From NCBI GenBank assembly GCA_026724425.1, contig JAIUCV010000400.1, positions 248,001 through 312,000 of the forward strand: a stretch of DNA of 64,000 bases, written 5' to 3'. The first letter of the stretch is position 1. Each line of letters starts with the position of its first letter. The notes below the pieces were generated by a model, which made no database searches, was not told the origin of the DNA, and saw only the letters and a program-made list of their open reading frames with translations. Shown here piece after piece: positions 25,172 to 37,505 of the stretch. This stretch comes from Erythrophleum ivorense. Taxonomy: Eukaryota; Streptophyta; Magnoliopsida; Fabales; Fabaceae. A program made the position numbers and the translations under genes.

Positions 25172-26977
25172 GGTATCGTTTGGTACACAAAAAATTTAGT
25201 TATGGAAAAAGAAAAGATAAATGGAATGATGAAAAATTTTACATTTGGTATGGGTAGAACAAGAAAAGAATTATATTTGTATTTGAATGTTTGATTAGAT
25301 GAAATAGGAATGGAATGGAAAGTAATAAAAGTAAAAAGGCCAAAATACCCTCTCAAAATAATTTTTTTCTACCTTATATACATAACCACAATACATATAT
25401 ATTATTTTGTATAATAAGTATTTTAATAAAATTCTTAAATAAAATATTTCATATATAACTATTTTTTTATAATAAAATAATTTTAATTTAATTTATAGTT
25501 CAATAAAATTTACTTTTTAAAAAATTATTTACAATTTATTATTTTAATATATATTAATTAATTTAAATATAGTATATATATAAATCTAATAAATACTTTT
25601 AAATTATATTTATATATTATGTATAATATATCATTATATATCAAAAAATATAATGTGTGTGTGTGTGTTTGCTTGCGCGCCGGGGGACAACATTGACCCA
25701 TACATATATATATATATATATATATGGGATGATGTAATGCTACAACCATCTGACTAAATATATTATTTATTGTCATTTGGTTGCATAACTATCAATTGAA
25801 TTATAGTTAGTAGTTTTTTTTAATATATATATATATATGATTTTGTTTATTTTAATATTAAAAAATATGATATTTTTTAAAAATATATTTATTATTAATT
25901 AATTTTTTAATAAAATTATAAATATATTTATTTATTATTATTTTTAAAAATAATGTTATTTATTTTTAGTTTATACAATAAAAATTAAAAATAATAAATT
26001 TATATTTTATAATATTATTTATATTTCAATATATATTAATTTATTAATATATTTAAATATATATAATAAAACATAAATAATATATATGCACCAATTGGTT
26101 AGTCGGACAAAAATTTATATATTAAATTTATAATTGATTTTTTAATCTATAAATTTATTATTTTTAAAATTAAACATTATTAAAAATAATAAATAAGTTT
26201 TTAAGTAAAAATGAATAATTATAATATTAATTAATTACTTAACATATTAGAAAATTTTGACTAAATTAACAATTTTTTATTTCCAACTGATAATTTAGTT
26301 GGACAAAATAATGTTTTCCAACTGAAATGTAATTGATGAACATTAAATTTCAATCGATATAATTTTTTTATATTTCAACTTAAAAATATATAATAAAATA
26401 ATAAATTAAAAAAATATGTCAATTTTAATATTCAATATTATTTATATAATTTATTAATTTTAATATTAAAAAATATATTATTATTATTTTTAAATATAAT
26501 CATTATTAATTATTTATATAATTGATGTTTTAATATTTTTTTCTTTTATTATTCTTTTTGCAATTAGTATTACTTATTTTTTAATTATAAAATAATTAAT
26601 TAAAAATAATATTTTTTTGCCTTAAAGTCCTTATTGTTTAAAAAAGTAAAAATATTATATATTAATTAAAAGTAATATCTAAAAGTTAGTTGATTTAAAA
26701 AAATATATATATATATTAAAATTTTGAAAGAAAAAAAGATACTATTACATCCACAATTTTAACATAGACAAAGGTATTATAAACCTTTTAAATTTTTTAG
26801 TTAAAATAATTTTTCTCTTTGTATGCTACAATACTCAAATAATTTTTTGTGCCTTTTTATACCTTTTCGCAAATGCTTCCCTTTTTGTCATATTTTTTCA
26901 TAACCAAGCGAAAAATGTAATAAATTTCTTTTCAATTTCTATTTCCATTGCATATTTTCTTGTAACCAAATAGGGCC
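25172..26977. mobile_element. PIF/Harbinger-like non-autonomous element nested in the copia integrase (copy A)
   Basis: This 1806-bp, very AT-rich non-coding segment interrupts the copia integrase. It begins GGTATCGTTTGGTA and ends in TAACCAAATAGGGCC, whose reverse complement begins GGCCCTATTTGGTTA, imperfect inverted termini of PIF type. TAA occurs immediately outside both ends (25169-25171, 26978-26980), the usual target. Integrase-like coding sequence resumes directly after it. It contains an (AT)n run (about 25704-25724) and short TTCAACTGA-like internal repeats also present in the element at 51017-52016. No transposase frame was found. Confidence 0.65.
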
Positions 26978-28221
26978 TAAAATCTAAAGTTGCTAATATG
27001 TTCTGGAAATATAAAACATGGGTGAAAAATCAAAGTGGTTGTAGGATATAGATTATAAGGTCAGATAATAGGAAGGAATACATAAGTATAAGTTTTCAGT
27101 AGTTTTGTGATGAAACTAGAATTGAGCACCATCTCACAGCATCGTATATTCCATAACAAAATAGTGTAAGTGAAAGGAAAAATATAAGCATTATGGAGAT
27201 GGCCAAGTGTATGCTGCATGAAAAAGAGCTGCTAAAGAAATTGTGGATAGAAGCTACAAATATTGCAGTATTTTTATTAAATATGCTGCCAACCAAAATT
27301 CTATATAAGAAAACACAATTTAAAGCTTAGTTTGGTTATAAACCAAACTTGCAACATCTAAGAACTTGTGGTTGTCTTTGTTTTTCTTATGTGCCACAAG
27401 TGAAAAGAGACAAATTTGATAAGAAAGAAGAACCAAGAGTTTTTATTGGATACAATAGCTCTTCCAAGGCTTATAGAAGTTTCCAACCTCAAAATGAAAA
27501 AATTCTTATAAGTAGAGATGTCAAGTTTATGGAAGATAAACAATAGAACTGGGAAGAGTCATTAAAAAAGCAATAGTCAAAGATTTGTCAGCAATAAAAA
27601 ATTTAGCAAAACATTAATGATAACATAGATAATGAACCAATCAAAGGTACAAGGTCTATATCTAATATTTATGAAAGATACAATGTTATTATTTTTGAAC
27701 CAATAGAGTATAAAGAGGCAAAGAAAGATAGTAGGTGGATTGAAGCAATGAAAGAGGACTTTAAAATGATTGAAAAAAAAATGACACATGAATGTTGGTG
27801 AACATACCTTAACACAAAAAACCTATAGGATTCAAATGGGTTCATATTACCAAACTTGATGCAAATGGTTATGTAAAAAGTATAAAGCCAAATTAGTAGT
27901 GAAGGGATGTGCTCAAGTATTTGGGGGAAATTTTTTAAAAACTTTTGTTCAGTACAATTAGAATGTTGCTTGCCTTGACTATACATAAGGGATGGAAGGT
28001 TTACCAATTGGACGTAAAATCTACTTTTCTAAATGGTTATCTGTAGAAGATATTTTATAGCAACTTGAGGGTTTTTAAGTTAAGGGATAAGAAGAGAAGG
28101 TCTACTTGTTAAAGAAGGCCTTGTATAATCTTAAATAGGAGGATTGATGAACATCTTTATAGTAATGGCTTTGTTAAAAGTCCAAGTGAAGTAGCATTAT
28201 ATATAAAAAAGAAACATATTG

Positions 28222-28966
28222 ATAGAGTATCACGGAGCTTCAATGACCATCTTCAAAGAGACCATGCATGGCGTAACCATCAAGGCAAGCTTGGGCAAGT
28301 TGCTGAACATGAGCATCAATTTTCAGACCAAACCCAGAATAATTAGTTTCTATTTTAATGATTTGAATAAGGCCATGTGGTCAATTAAGTTTTTAAAAAG
28401 TTTTATTTCCTTATTATTTCATAATTATTTGTTTCCATTTCTTTTAGGGGTTGATTTGTTTCCATTTATTTAGGTTATTTTCTTTCTATTTCTGGATGAA
28501 CAGTGCACGTGAACAGTGCACAGCCTTGGGAATTATGTTTTAGGAAGTTTCTTAAGTCTTACTTTTAGGGTTTGCTTAGTATTCAAGTTTTGGATTTCCT
28601 TTGCCTATAAATAGGCTATCTTTGTATTCAATTAAAAAGCAATGAGATGAATAAATAGAATTTTCTTTTCAGGACTTATGTTCTGTTTTTGTGAGGTTCC
28701 TCTTGCTCCTTGAGCGATGGAGTGAATTTAACTCAGACTTATCAAAGGAGTGGTCTTCCTTTGTGGCATCTTATGGTTAGGGTTCTAAGGGACGAGTTCT
28801 CTTAGGGTCTTACCCACTGACCAACTATCTTCGTTCATGTGTTCTTATTCTTTACGAGTATTTTTGTCTTTTATTTACATGATTGTGTTCTTGAATCTTG
28901 CACGATCTGAGTTATGTTGTCAAAAAGAAGGTTCCTAGGACTTATTCCTACAGGGTCTCTCATCAC
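28222..28966 (+). mobile_element. Fragment of another LTR element inserted in copia RT
   Basis: Copia coding similarity stops near 28220 and resumes near 28970, so about 745 bp are foreign. The left side reads GTATCACGGAGCTTC, resembling a degenerate tRNA-Met primer-binding site. Near 28438-28450 is TTTCTTTTAGGGG, which could be a polypurine-tract equivalent. The rest looks like an LTR: TATA box CCTATAAATAGG at 28603-28614, then AATGAGATGAATAAATAG as possible poly(A) signal. The phrase GAACAGTGCAC occurs twice in tandem at 28500-28522. Only one LTR copy is present and no protein domain was found, so it could be a truncated TRIM/LARD-like element. Exact ends and target duplication are not established. 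Confidence 0.5.
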
Positions 28967-29959
28967 ATATGCTAATTTAATTATAGTTTTTATTTATGTT
29001 GATGACTTGCTTGTAATAGGGAGTGATGAGAAGCTGATAAAGGAGTTTAAAGCTCAAATGCTTTTAAGGATTTGAGATCATAAACCTTGGCTTGATATTT
29101 TACTTTCTGAGAATGAAGGTAAAGAAGAATCATAATGGAGTTTTCATATGCCAAAAGAAGTATGCAAGGAAAATACTCAAGAAATTTCACATGGAAGACT
29201 ACAAAAGCACAAACACTCTAATGAACTAAAAGGAAAATTTTAATAAAGATAATGGAGTAAAGAAAGTTGATGAAGGTCAGTGTAGAAGCCTAAGTACTTG
29301 TTTGATGTATCTTACTGCAAGCAAACTTGACAAGTTGACATCATATTTACAGTAAGTGTACTTTCAAGATTCATGCATTGTGTCAATGAAATTCACATTC
29401 AAGATGCTAAAAAGATTGTAAGATATGTTAAGGGCATGAAAAATTATGGTATCAAATATTTTCACTCTAGGAATTTTAAATTTCAAGGTCATTTTGATAA
29501 TGATTGGGCAAGTTATATTGATATTATGAGAAGTACAATAGGTTATTATTTCAGTTTTGGATCAAGAATGTTTTCTTGGTATTTTAAGAAGCAAGATGTA
29601 GTGGCTTAAAGCATAGTTGAGGCTAAATATGTGGTAGCTATTGTTGCTATGAATCAAGCAATTTAGATCAAAAAGCCACTTGCAAATTTACATATGGAGC
29701 AAAATGAACCAATACAATTTTTTATAGATAATCAAACTACAATTTTAATTTTAAATAATCCTATTTTCATAATAAGACTAAGCATTTTAAGATCAAACTA
29801 TATTCCTCAAGAGAAAGGCAAAAAGAAGGTGAAATCAAACTATTTTATTGTAAAATTGAAGACCAAATTGCTGATATGTTAACTAAAGCTCTATCAAAGG
29901 CTAAATTTAAAGATTTGATAAACAAATTAAGTGTTTGCAGCTATTAAGGAAAAGAGGAG

Positions 29960-30248
29960 TGTTGTGAAAGTGCTTAAAAAATTACAATATATACGGCTAC
30001 TATGTTTAGAACTTAAACTAAACTTTTTGAACATTATTGATACTATTTTTTTAATTCTATTTTTTGCTAAATATAAGGAAGTCGTTAGTTATGCCTTCGA
30101 ATAAGGAGTTTATTTGGCTTTATTGTTAGAGTCTAGCTTTATATAAAAAGAAGTGCAATGAATAAAATATGTATTTCACCAAATATACTTTTTTCCTCTG
30201 TCATTCTCAATTTTCTCTTAACTTGATATGCCTAAGTCAACATACAAC
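29960..30248 (+). repeat. 3' LTR of the copia element
   Basis: Begins TGTTGTGAAAG directly after the purine-rich AAAGAGGAG (polypurine tract) and ends CATACAACA, giving TGTTGT/ACAACA inverted termini. It contains a TATATAAAAAG TATA-like box (about 30132) and AATAAAATATG downstream as possible poly(A) signal. Confidence 0.7.
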
Positions 30249-31490
30249 AGCCCACAATTGGATCAATCGCCTAATGGGAATCTCATAGGCTTCAGGGAAC
30301 ATACCAAAATATAGAAAGCATGGCATAAATCTTCTAGGCAAGTTATCGTAACTAAGTTTGAGCACTATTTCCTTGACTTGGGTTTCTTGCTATGTAAGAG
30401 ACCAATGGATGTGGCCCATGATCTTGGACCATTCTCATTGTGACTTGTCCTTGATTATTAGAATCCCTATTAGTACTACAATAGAGAGTGGTAAACCATC
30501 ATAACTTTGTACAATCCACGTGCCCAATGGCTTTAGATCAGACGGCACATCTTCTTTTCAAAACACCTTCTTTGAAAAAAGCTCCTAGTTTTCTTCCTTA
30601 TTAAGAAAAGAGAGGTAATAGAGAGGAGATAGGCTGGCACGGGAAGCCACCTCTTTCAAATGACTGGTAATCAAGATTCTGCCGCCTTTATTGTCATCCA
30701 GGAAAGCATTTTATAGGTCGTCCTAATGTTGAGCTTTCTATAGGTCATCCATGATTACAAGACATCTCTTCCCCTTCAAACATTCTCGCACCTTCTCTTT
30801 CAATTTGTCCTTGCTTAAGCTATAAATATCTCCATTTAGCTTTGCCTTTGCCCTTTGATTTCTTTTGCTTGCTGCTGTAACTGTAACATTTATTTTTAGA
30901 GATGGACATCAAATAGTTGAGAAGGGGAAACAAAAGCTCTCTGGCTCTATAGTCATTAGACACATAAACCTAATGATGGACAGCACATTACAGTGTGAAC
31001 CCCCTTTCGTGAGGTGATTAATTACTAGGGTTGAGTCATGGTGACAGCCACCACCTCCTTTCTTCGCTTATGCAGTAGCACTAACTCCTCTGTTGAAGAT
31101 ACCACTTCTTGGGCTTCATATTTGATATTGTTGTCGTAGATATGATTGATAGTGGTTTTACTGTTGTCTACTTTTTTCTATGACATGGTGTAGCAGATTT
31201 GTGTGGTTAATTACATGCAGTATCTTGGATAGCAATCTTCTCCTTTGGTGGTTGGCACCGAAGGCGCCAGTGACATCCTCAGCTTCTTGGGCGACATCTC
31301 TGATTTGACGGACAACCTCTTGCTCTATTTCCTGCTTCTTCTTCTTGTTCTCCTCCCAGCTCTTAAGGAACATGCTCATCATTCTTGGCTCATTCTGGAG
31401 GGAACTCACTTTGTCCTCCGCGCCACGTAGCAAATGGGCTTCATGTGCCGCAAGTTGGGACAATAGGAAACCAACTATACCGTCTGCCAT

Positions 31491-32996
31491 CAAGTCTTTA
31501 CAATCAACACTACAACACAAACAGGGGAAGGAAATTAAGCACCGAACATGGCCAAGACGTTAAGGGATTTTATTCTAGTGTGATCACCTCTCCGAGTTTT
31601 CCTCAAAGACTTGGGGTCAAGACTAAGAGAATGTGACGTGTGCTATTAATAATAGCTAAGGCAAAGTAACAAAAGTGACGTGTGTGCCCACCCCACTTGA
31701 ACAATATATACATATGTATACGTATATGGGGTTGAATGGGCTCTGAGTGAGAGGTTTCCATTCTCTTTTGGGTAACATTACCAATAACTTCGTCTCAGCA
31801 AATGAGATGGAAAATGTTGTCCATTCTTGGTAAATCAAGTGACTTTCGGCAGCCTTGTGAATGTCCTTGGATCATGTTACGAAATTGATTAGATCGTCTT
31901 TATGACTTTAACTACGAAGAGTGAGAGAGAGAGAGATGCACATCATCTAGAAAATGCTTCTCTTCTCGAATTGTGCATGTGCCGTTTTTACCCATCTCTA
32001 GTCTAATATATTTGTTCTAAATATACTTCTCGTATGAACTATTATGTTTAAGAATATATATATATATATTTATTTTCCATGACTGTGCTATAAAAGTAAT
32101 GGAACTTATCTTATTCAATTTGTTATATTCATATTTCATAAAATTTGACAAAACCACGTCAATGTATTTCACAATTTGTTATATTACTCAAACTAACAGT
32201 AAACATTTTTTTGTTATCATAACTGGTAATGAACATTTTGTCAGATACGTTGAAAGATAAAGCAACCAAAAGGTGTACATTCGAAGGAAACGAAGGACCA
32301 TTTCATTTGGAAGCACGGATTTGAATCTCCTGAAGAACTAAGTAGTAGAAGCAATTCAAACAAAAGCAATGGAGCCACCAGCCCTTGTGTTAAGTTATAA
32401 CCTTCAACCCGCAAAAATATGTGCAAGGATAAATATAAACGCAAATTTTAATAATTAGGTATACCCATTCATAAACATGCATCCTTACTGTGCAGAAATA
32501 TCAGAAAAACGTCAAAAAGCTGGTGATTTTCATTTCCTTTTTCCCTGTTTTCTGGAAAAGCAAAGTTAAATATTCTTTGCTAACCAATTCACAACTATCA
32601 TCATTTCCTTTAGTAATTGAAGAGTTTGCATACAATTGAGTGATCTGTTCTACTGCACCGCCTTTACCAATATTGGAGGAAAGCATTCTCATGAAGTTGC
32701 TTGATAATCTACAATTCAGAATATATCTATGCAAAACTATGAACCTCTCCTAATAATCTAGAAAATCATAGATTCATATTGAATAACGAGAAATAATGCT
32801 TTAGTGTTGAACGTTGTCTAACTATACAAATGTTTAAAAAACTGAAAGTTGCAGTACAACCACCAATTACAGCCACTGCACCAGAGCCAATCTCCGCTTC
32901 AAGTAAAATGTTTAAAACAACAGTCCAGTCTTTTTTCACTCTGCTTCTGGAAGCTTCAAAACCTTGGTGTAATAAGGGAAAATAATTAGTCCATCG
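31491..32996. other. Intergenic between NLR relic and bromodomain gene
   Basis: 31491-31640 is the former leader of the NLR. There is an (AT)n-rich stretch at about 32050. The part next to 32997 should contain the 3' UTR of the bromodomain gene. A 77-codon minus frame at 32501-32734 has no recognisable similarity. No other gene is seen. Confidence 0.45.
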
Positions 32997-35900
32997 TCAG
33001 AGCTCTAGTGCCAAATTTGGCTTCATTTGAGAACCAGTATCCACATTGGAACTAGGTGAATTTGTTGCTCCAATCTTCCTATTCAAGTCATCAGCAAATG
33101 ACAAAGAATTGTGTTTCACAGGAATTGATAATTCTTGCCAGGATGGTTTAACAGCAAGCCCTCTTCGAAACTCAAAGCCAGATTCCCGGGCTAATAAATT
33201 ACTGGAATCTAATTGACCAAAATCGTTTAAGATTTGGGACTTGACAGGTGAATTAATATTTGAAGGCATCATGCAGGCGGTAGAGTTGCTTGTTATATTC
33301 TTGCCAATCATTTGAGGACCATCACCCGAAGTGGGCAACCCAGTTAAGTCGGCAAGCCTTACCATCCTCATTTGAGGTGAAAAATTAGGACCTAGCCGAC
33401 CATTTGAACCATATAAATCATCAGAGTGAACCACAGATTCCTGCTGAATCCTCAAGGGAACCACGGATTCAATCCCAAAACCGACACTGTTAAGTGAACT
33501 CAACTCATTTTGGGAATTCAATCCTCTGTTTAATATCATGTCTCCACTTTGCAAGCATGATTTATTTGCAACAGGAAATGAGCCAGATGGAGAAGGAAAT
33601 CTACTTGAATAATCGTCTGGCACAGAGGAGTCTAATAATTTATCCTTATCATAAATTGAGAAGTGTTGCGTCTGTGACAACTCATCTTCTCCTACCCATC
33701 CAGGACCAAATTCATGTCCTGCTGGCAAAACACTCCTGATTTTCCTCGCAGCAATCTTCCAAACAATGGGACCAAGATCTGCAGCAAAATGGGCTAGGCT
33801 TCTAGCGTAGCTATGCTTCACATTTAAACCTACCTGATTTAAATTGAACAGACCAAAAAAAACAAAACAGATAGTTAAACTTTATAACCAAGAAAAATCC
33901 TTCTAAACAGAATGGTTAGTTGTTGTTATGCGTTAAAAAGTAAGAATATACAAGATATTTAAACTATCATCCTTCTATGGTAAAACAGAGTTATGAACAA
34001 AGATGTTTGCCTTGCAATACTATCCGCATATGTGAAAACTTCTATAATGGCTTTTGGGTTTCCAGCATCTGATCAAGGCAAAATGAAATAAGAAAAAATG
34101 AAAAATAAAATAAGTTCCTACCGCAATTAGTTGTTTGAATTCTTCTTCAACTGTAGCCAGCACTGGAGGTTCATTCTCGGATGCCACTGGATGCTTGTAA
34201 GTGTCACGCCTGGTCTCATCAACCATGAATTGTTTCTTTCCATACCTTAAAACAGCTTTTAAAACAGAAGCTGCAAGAAAAATAAATGTGGAAAAAAAAG
34301 GAGCAAGACTGCGATAAATGAAGCCATTTACAGCTCTTATTTTTTGAATCCAAAGGGAATGGGAAAAAGAAAAGTAAAGGAATAGACCCTGACCTGGAAA
34401 TTCATTCTCCCATTCAGAAAACCAATTAGTATATCCTCCACTGTTTAAGGTCCTGTGTGAAGCCCTGACTAATAAATCTGCTGGTTGGAACTTACTTATT
34501 CCTTTTCTTAAATTATAATTGTTGGAGCCACTGGCATTATCTCCTCCAGAAGCAAGTGTTACATCTGAGGAAGACTCGGGACCAACACACTCAGAAGGAG
34601 ACGTTCCCAATGACTTTCTTGAGTTCTTGCCTGGTGGCCTGCCTCTCCGCACAATTTTTGGCTGCGGTTCACTGTCATCACTATCCTGCCTCAGATTGGC
34701 AAAGTCCTTCGTAGCCAACTCTTGCATGGCTCGGGCCTAAGAAAAGATTCAGTCTTCAAGTCACAACAGACACTTGACAAACGTAGCTAGGCAAGAAAAC
34801 ACTAGAGCACAACTTCAGACTTCACCAAACCTGCCGATGGTAAATAGTATCTGGTGCATTATATTGCATTGCATTTGAGCATATCAACAACACATCTTTC
34901 TGCAAGAAGGAAGAAGCAGTACGTTCAAATTCCTTTCAGACTGCATGAAATCTACACCCTCGTACTTAAATAGTCTTAAGTACTATGAAGGCTGGTTGAA
35001 TTAATAAATGCAACTCTACCAAGGGACAGATATGTAAAGTAAACTATACCAAAATCTGACGTATTAATGAATCAAAAATGGTAGCACGCCAAGTAACAAT
35101 CATCTCCCGGGTTTATAATTATACCAAAACAACAAGGACATTATAAGTGAATTACTTGCTAAAACCAAAAATATAACATATAAAAAAACGATGGCTCTTA
35201 TTTAATGCTAGTATGGTGAGTAAAATGCTGCTAACACTACAAGAAATCTGCGCTATATTATAAATCCAATTCAGATGCATATTATACAGAATCTTTAATG
35301 CCTTTCCATGACACTGATTTTTTTCCTGCTTCCTCTTGTCCTGAAATGAAAGCCAAAATATATTTCCAGTTTCTAATATATAATAGTCTGTCACCAAAGT
35401 TTTTTATTTTTTGGGTATTTTTCCCCTAATCTTGCCGAAAGCATTAAAATGCTCTTAATGCCAATTTTCTATACCACTGTCAAGCATACAGTAACAGTAG
35501 GCCCAAATCAGTAGCATTATGACAAATCAGGACGGATCATCAAATAACGTTCCTTGAGAAGCAGCAACGTACAGGGAAAGAGGGATACTTGACTGATGGA
35601 AGAAAGCAATTGTCCAAAAAAGCCAAAGTTACTGTGCAATGAAAAGGCACTAGCTAGTCACGAGGAATTATAAATTTGACATTTTCTGCACCATTATCTT
35701 TAAACAGTTGTTCCTTTTTTGAATGCTGTTCTCGTTCACAGGAACTAATGCATGTCTAATATAAGATCAAGCCAAAACAGAGAGTAGACAAATGAATGTT
35801 ACACAGTTACGGTCAATTCAATGCGTTAATCAGGCTTCAAAGTGAGGAAGGCTATAGAGACTTGAGAGAGACCAACTATTCCTCAATCAAGCCCCTGAAG

Positions 35901-37505
35901 TCAGCACAAAAGTCATAAACAGAAATAGATAAAAAGAAATATTATTCATCATACAGAGAACCAGAAAGCAATCACTTCGAGGTAAAGAAAACAAAATTGT
36001 ACCACCAACCTCAAATTGTTCTAAGTTGGTATAAAGTCCGCCATCCAATTGCTTCCTCACCGTCGCAAAATCCATTGGGTGTTCAATGATATCATGATAA
36101 TCAGGAAGCTGTGGCAGTAAAAATATTTTATTATCAACATAATGGAAATACAAGTACTCAAATATTATGCAGTGTCGCAAAAAAATGCACCTCTTCTGGA
36201 TCCACAGGTTCTGAGAAAACTCCGTGGGTATCTTTTCTGCAATATAGTTGGATATAATCGAATTAATCAATTCCAGCAGAGATAATAAGCCGAGAAAATA
36301 AAGAAAGAAACCAAGACACGCACTTTTGAAGCCTATCAAGTATAAACACCAAGAGCTTTTTGTCTGGCAAAAGTTTAGTGGGACCGGACTCCCGCTGCGA
36401 ACCTGTCAACACATATTATTAAAATCACCATTAATATTCCCCACCAAGCCTTTGCAGCAGCAATTGAGAAATGATTGATAGCCTTATACCATGTTTACTC
36501 TCCGTCGCTTTCGGAACCTTTTCATTCTGCAAAAATAGGCCATTATCAAATACCAGAAAATATCTTTAAAATGGCAATCGATGTACGCGATTTTTTTTTT
36601 ACTTATTATATGTTTCTCGGGATGAGAATAGAAATTCAATGAGAAAAGCAACAGTAAAAAGCCACAAGCAGCAGCTGGAGTACATGTGGGCAGAAGAAAA
36701 AGAGAATTTAAAAAAGAAAAATCCTGAGGATACTAATAGATAAGACAAACTGATTCTTTTGGGCATATCTGTGCATTCCATCGGTGGACGAAGGCTCAAT
36801 TTAGTACAACCAATAAGGAATACATAAATAATGAAAGATTTAAATTAGGGGAAATAGAGAGAGAGAGAGAGAGGGGGAGAGAGAGAGACCCACCCAAAAT
36901 TTCTAAAAACAAAAAGAATTTAAATAATACCGAAACTTGACCAGTCAAACACATCCACTCCCTACCAAATCAACGAGGACACCGTGAAAATGTTATAAAC
37001 GCGCGAAATCCCGAAAGAAATAAATCTCATACTCTAACAGCCATTCCAGGAAGACCCCACAAAAAGCAAATCGAAATGTTAAGAGGATTAACTTAAGAGA
37101 TGAAAGCAAGATGATGATCACCGTTTCATCTGATCCGTGATAGGCGACATTAATCTTGCGCCTCTTGTGGGGATCCTCGGGATCGCGAACGTCCTCGTTC
37201 CAGTCAGTGCCGTACGGATCCGAATTAAACGGCCATAATGTCGAATAATGGTGATGAGAATTCAAACCAACCAAAAGCTTATGCTTCTTCTCTTTGCGCT
37301 CATCGTCGTCGTCATCGCCAGCAGTCCCCTCCTCAGCCGCGTGCGTTAAGCCAAGAACAGGGTTTGGGTTAGAATATGGATTGATTAAATTCGGATTTTG
37401 TAGCTGCAATCTCTGTTGCTTTTTAAGAGAGCGCTTTTGAAGATCCAAAAGAGATGGCCGTCCCTTCTTCTTCCTCTTCGTCATCGTTTCAGATACCTCG
37501 CCCAT
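32997..37505 (-). CDS. Bromodomain protein of plant BRD1/BRD2/BRD13 type
   Basis: Nine exons join in phase: 37505-37122, 36526-36490, 36402-36324, 36236-36191, 36108-36010, 34899-34831, 34736-34394, 34270-34122, 33833-32997, encoding 680 residues. It is a nuclear acetyl-lysine reader; the Arabidopsis relatives are subunits of SWI/SNF (BAS) chromatin-remodelling complexes. Visible: start MGEVSETMTKRKKKGRPSLL with basic patch, an acidic run D5 near 64, KRRK near 114, bromodomain about 151-250 (helix Z LPDKKLLVFILDRLQ; LPDYHDIIEHPMDF; YNAPDTIY with acetyl-lysine-binding Asn229), an AT-hook RRGRPPG (268-274), and a low-complexity Ser/Asn-rich C-terminus after a conserved GYARS-like region (YARSLAHFAADLGP). 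All introns are GT-AG. The last acceptor repeats the donor context (GTAGG), but phase selects the upstream AG. A lone CACTACAAGAAA CACTA-like motif lies in intron 5 (35235). Confidence 0.93.

Larger units (their letters stand above)
23197..30248 (+). mobile_element. Degenerate Ty1-copia retrotransposon with nested insertions
   Basis: In order on the plus strand: a primer-binding site, gag (start near 23514), a CCHC knuckle (CPHCKKTNHLQRKC, about 24278), the protease motif DNGC (about 24495), integrase zinc finger (H..H then ACQYGKQ, 24870-25010), integrase core and C-terminus (26980-27540), reverse transcriptase with YVDDL (about 28997), RNase H (29370-29900), a purine tract and the 3' LTR. 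This order (integrase before RT) defines copia. Many stops and frameshifts make it inactive. Two foreign segments interrupt it, 25172-26977 and about 28222-28966; without them the element is about 4.5 kb, a normal copia length. It lies inside the NLR relic in opposite orientation. The left LTR is inverted relative to the right one, and no matching 5-bp target duplication could be recognised. Confidence 0.85.
22220..31490 (-). pseudogene. CC-NB-ARC-LRR (NLR) resistance-gene relic split by a retroelement
   Basis: The minus strand from 31490 starts with MADGIVGFLLSQL and a coiled-coil, Rx-N-like domain (31490-31158). From about 30900 to 30249, broken frames contain a Walker-B-like MDDL, GGRILITS (RNBS-B-like), ELFSKK, GLPLS and a winged-helix stretch (SYDNLP...CFLYFGMFPE...RLIQLW). 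The continuation is 7 kb away: 23196-22860 encodes AEEYVDELINCCLIQIG and an IHNLLR motif (normally VHDLLR), and 22851-22220 holds LRR-like LRYL and LTNLWNLK pieces. In between sits a copia element (about 23197-30248). At least several stops and frameshifts occur in both halves, including a stop just before the IHNLLR motif, so the gene is dead regardless of the insertion. These genes normally act as intracellular pathogen sensors of the RPP8/RPP13 type. No recognisable P-loop survives. Confidence 0.85.

Noticed and set aside
31245..31636. Plus-strand frames overlapping the NLR coiled-coil region
   Set aside because: They are antisense to the clear minus-strand NLR N-terminal domain.
33494..34740. 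Plus-strand frames across the bromodomain gene
   Set aside because: Antisense shadows of exons 7 and 9.
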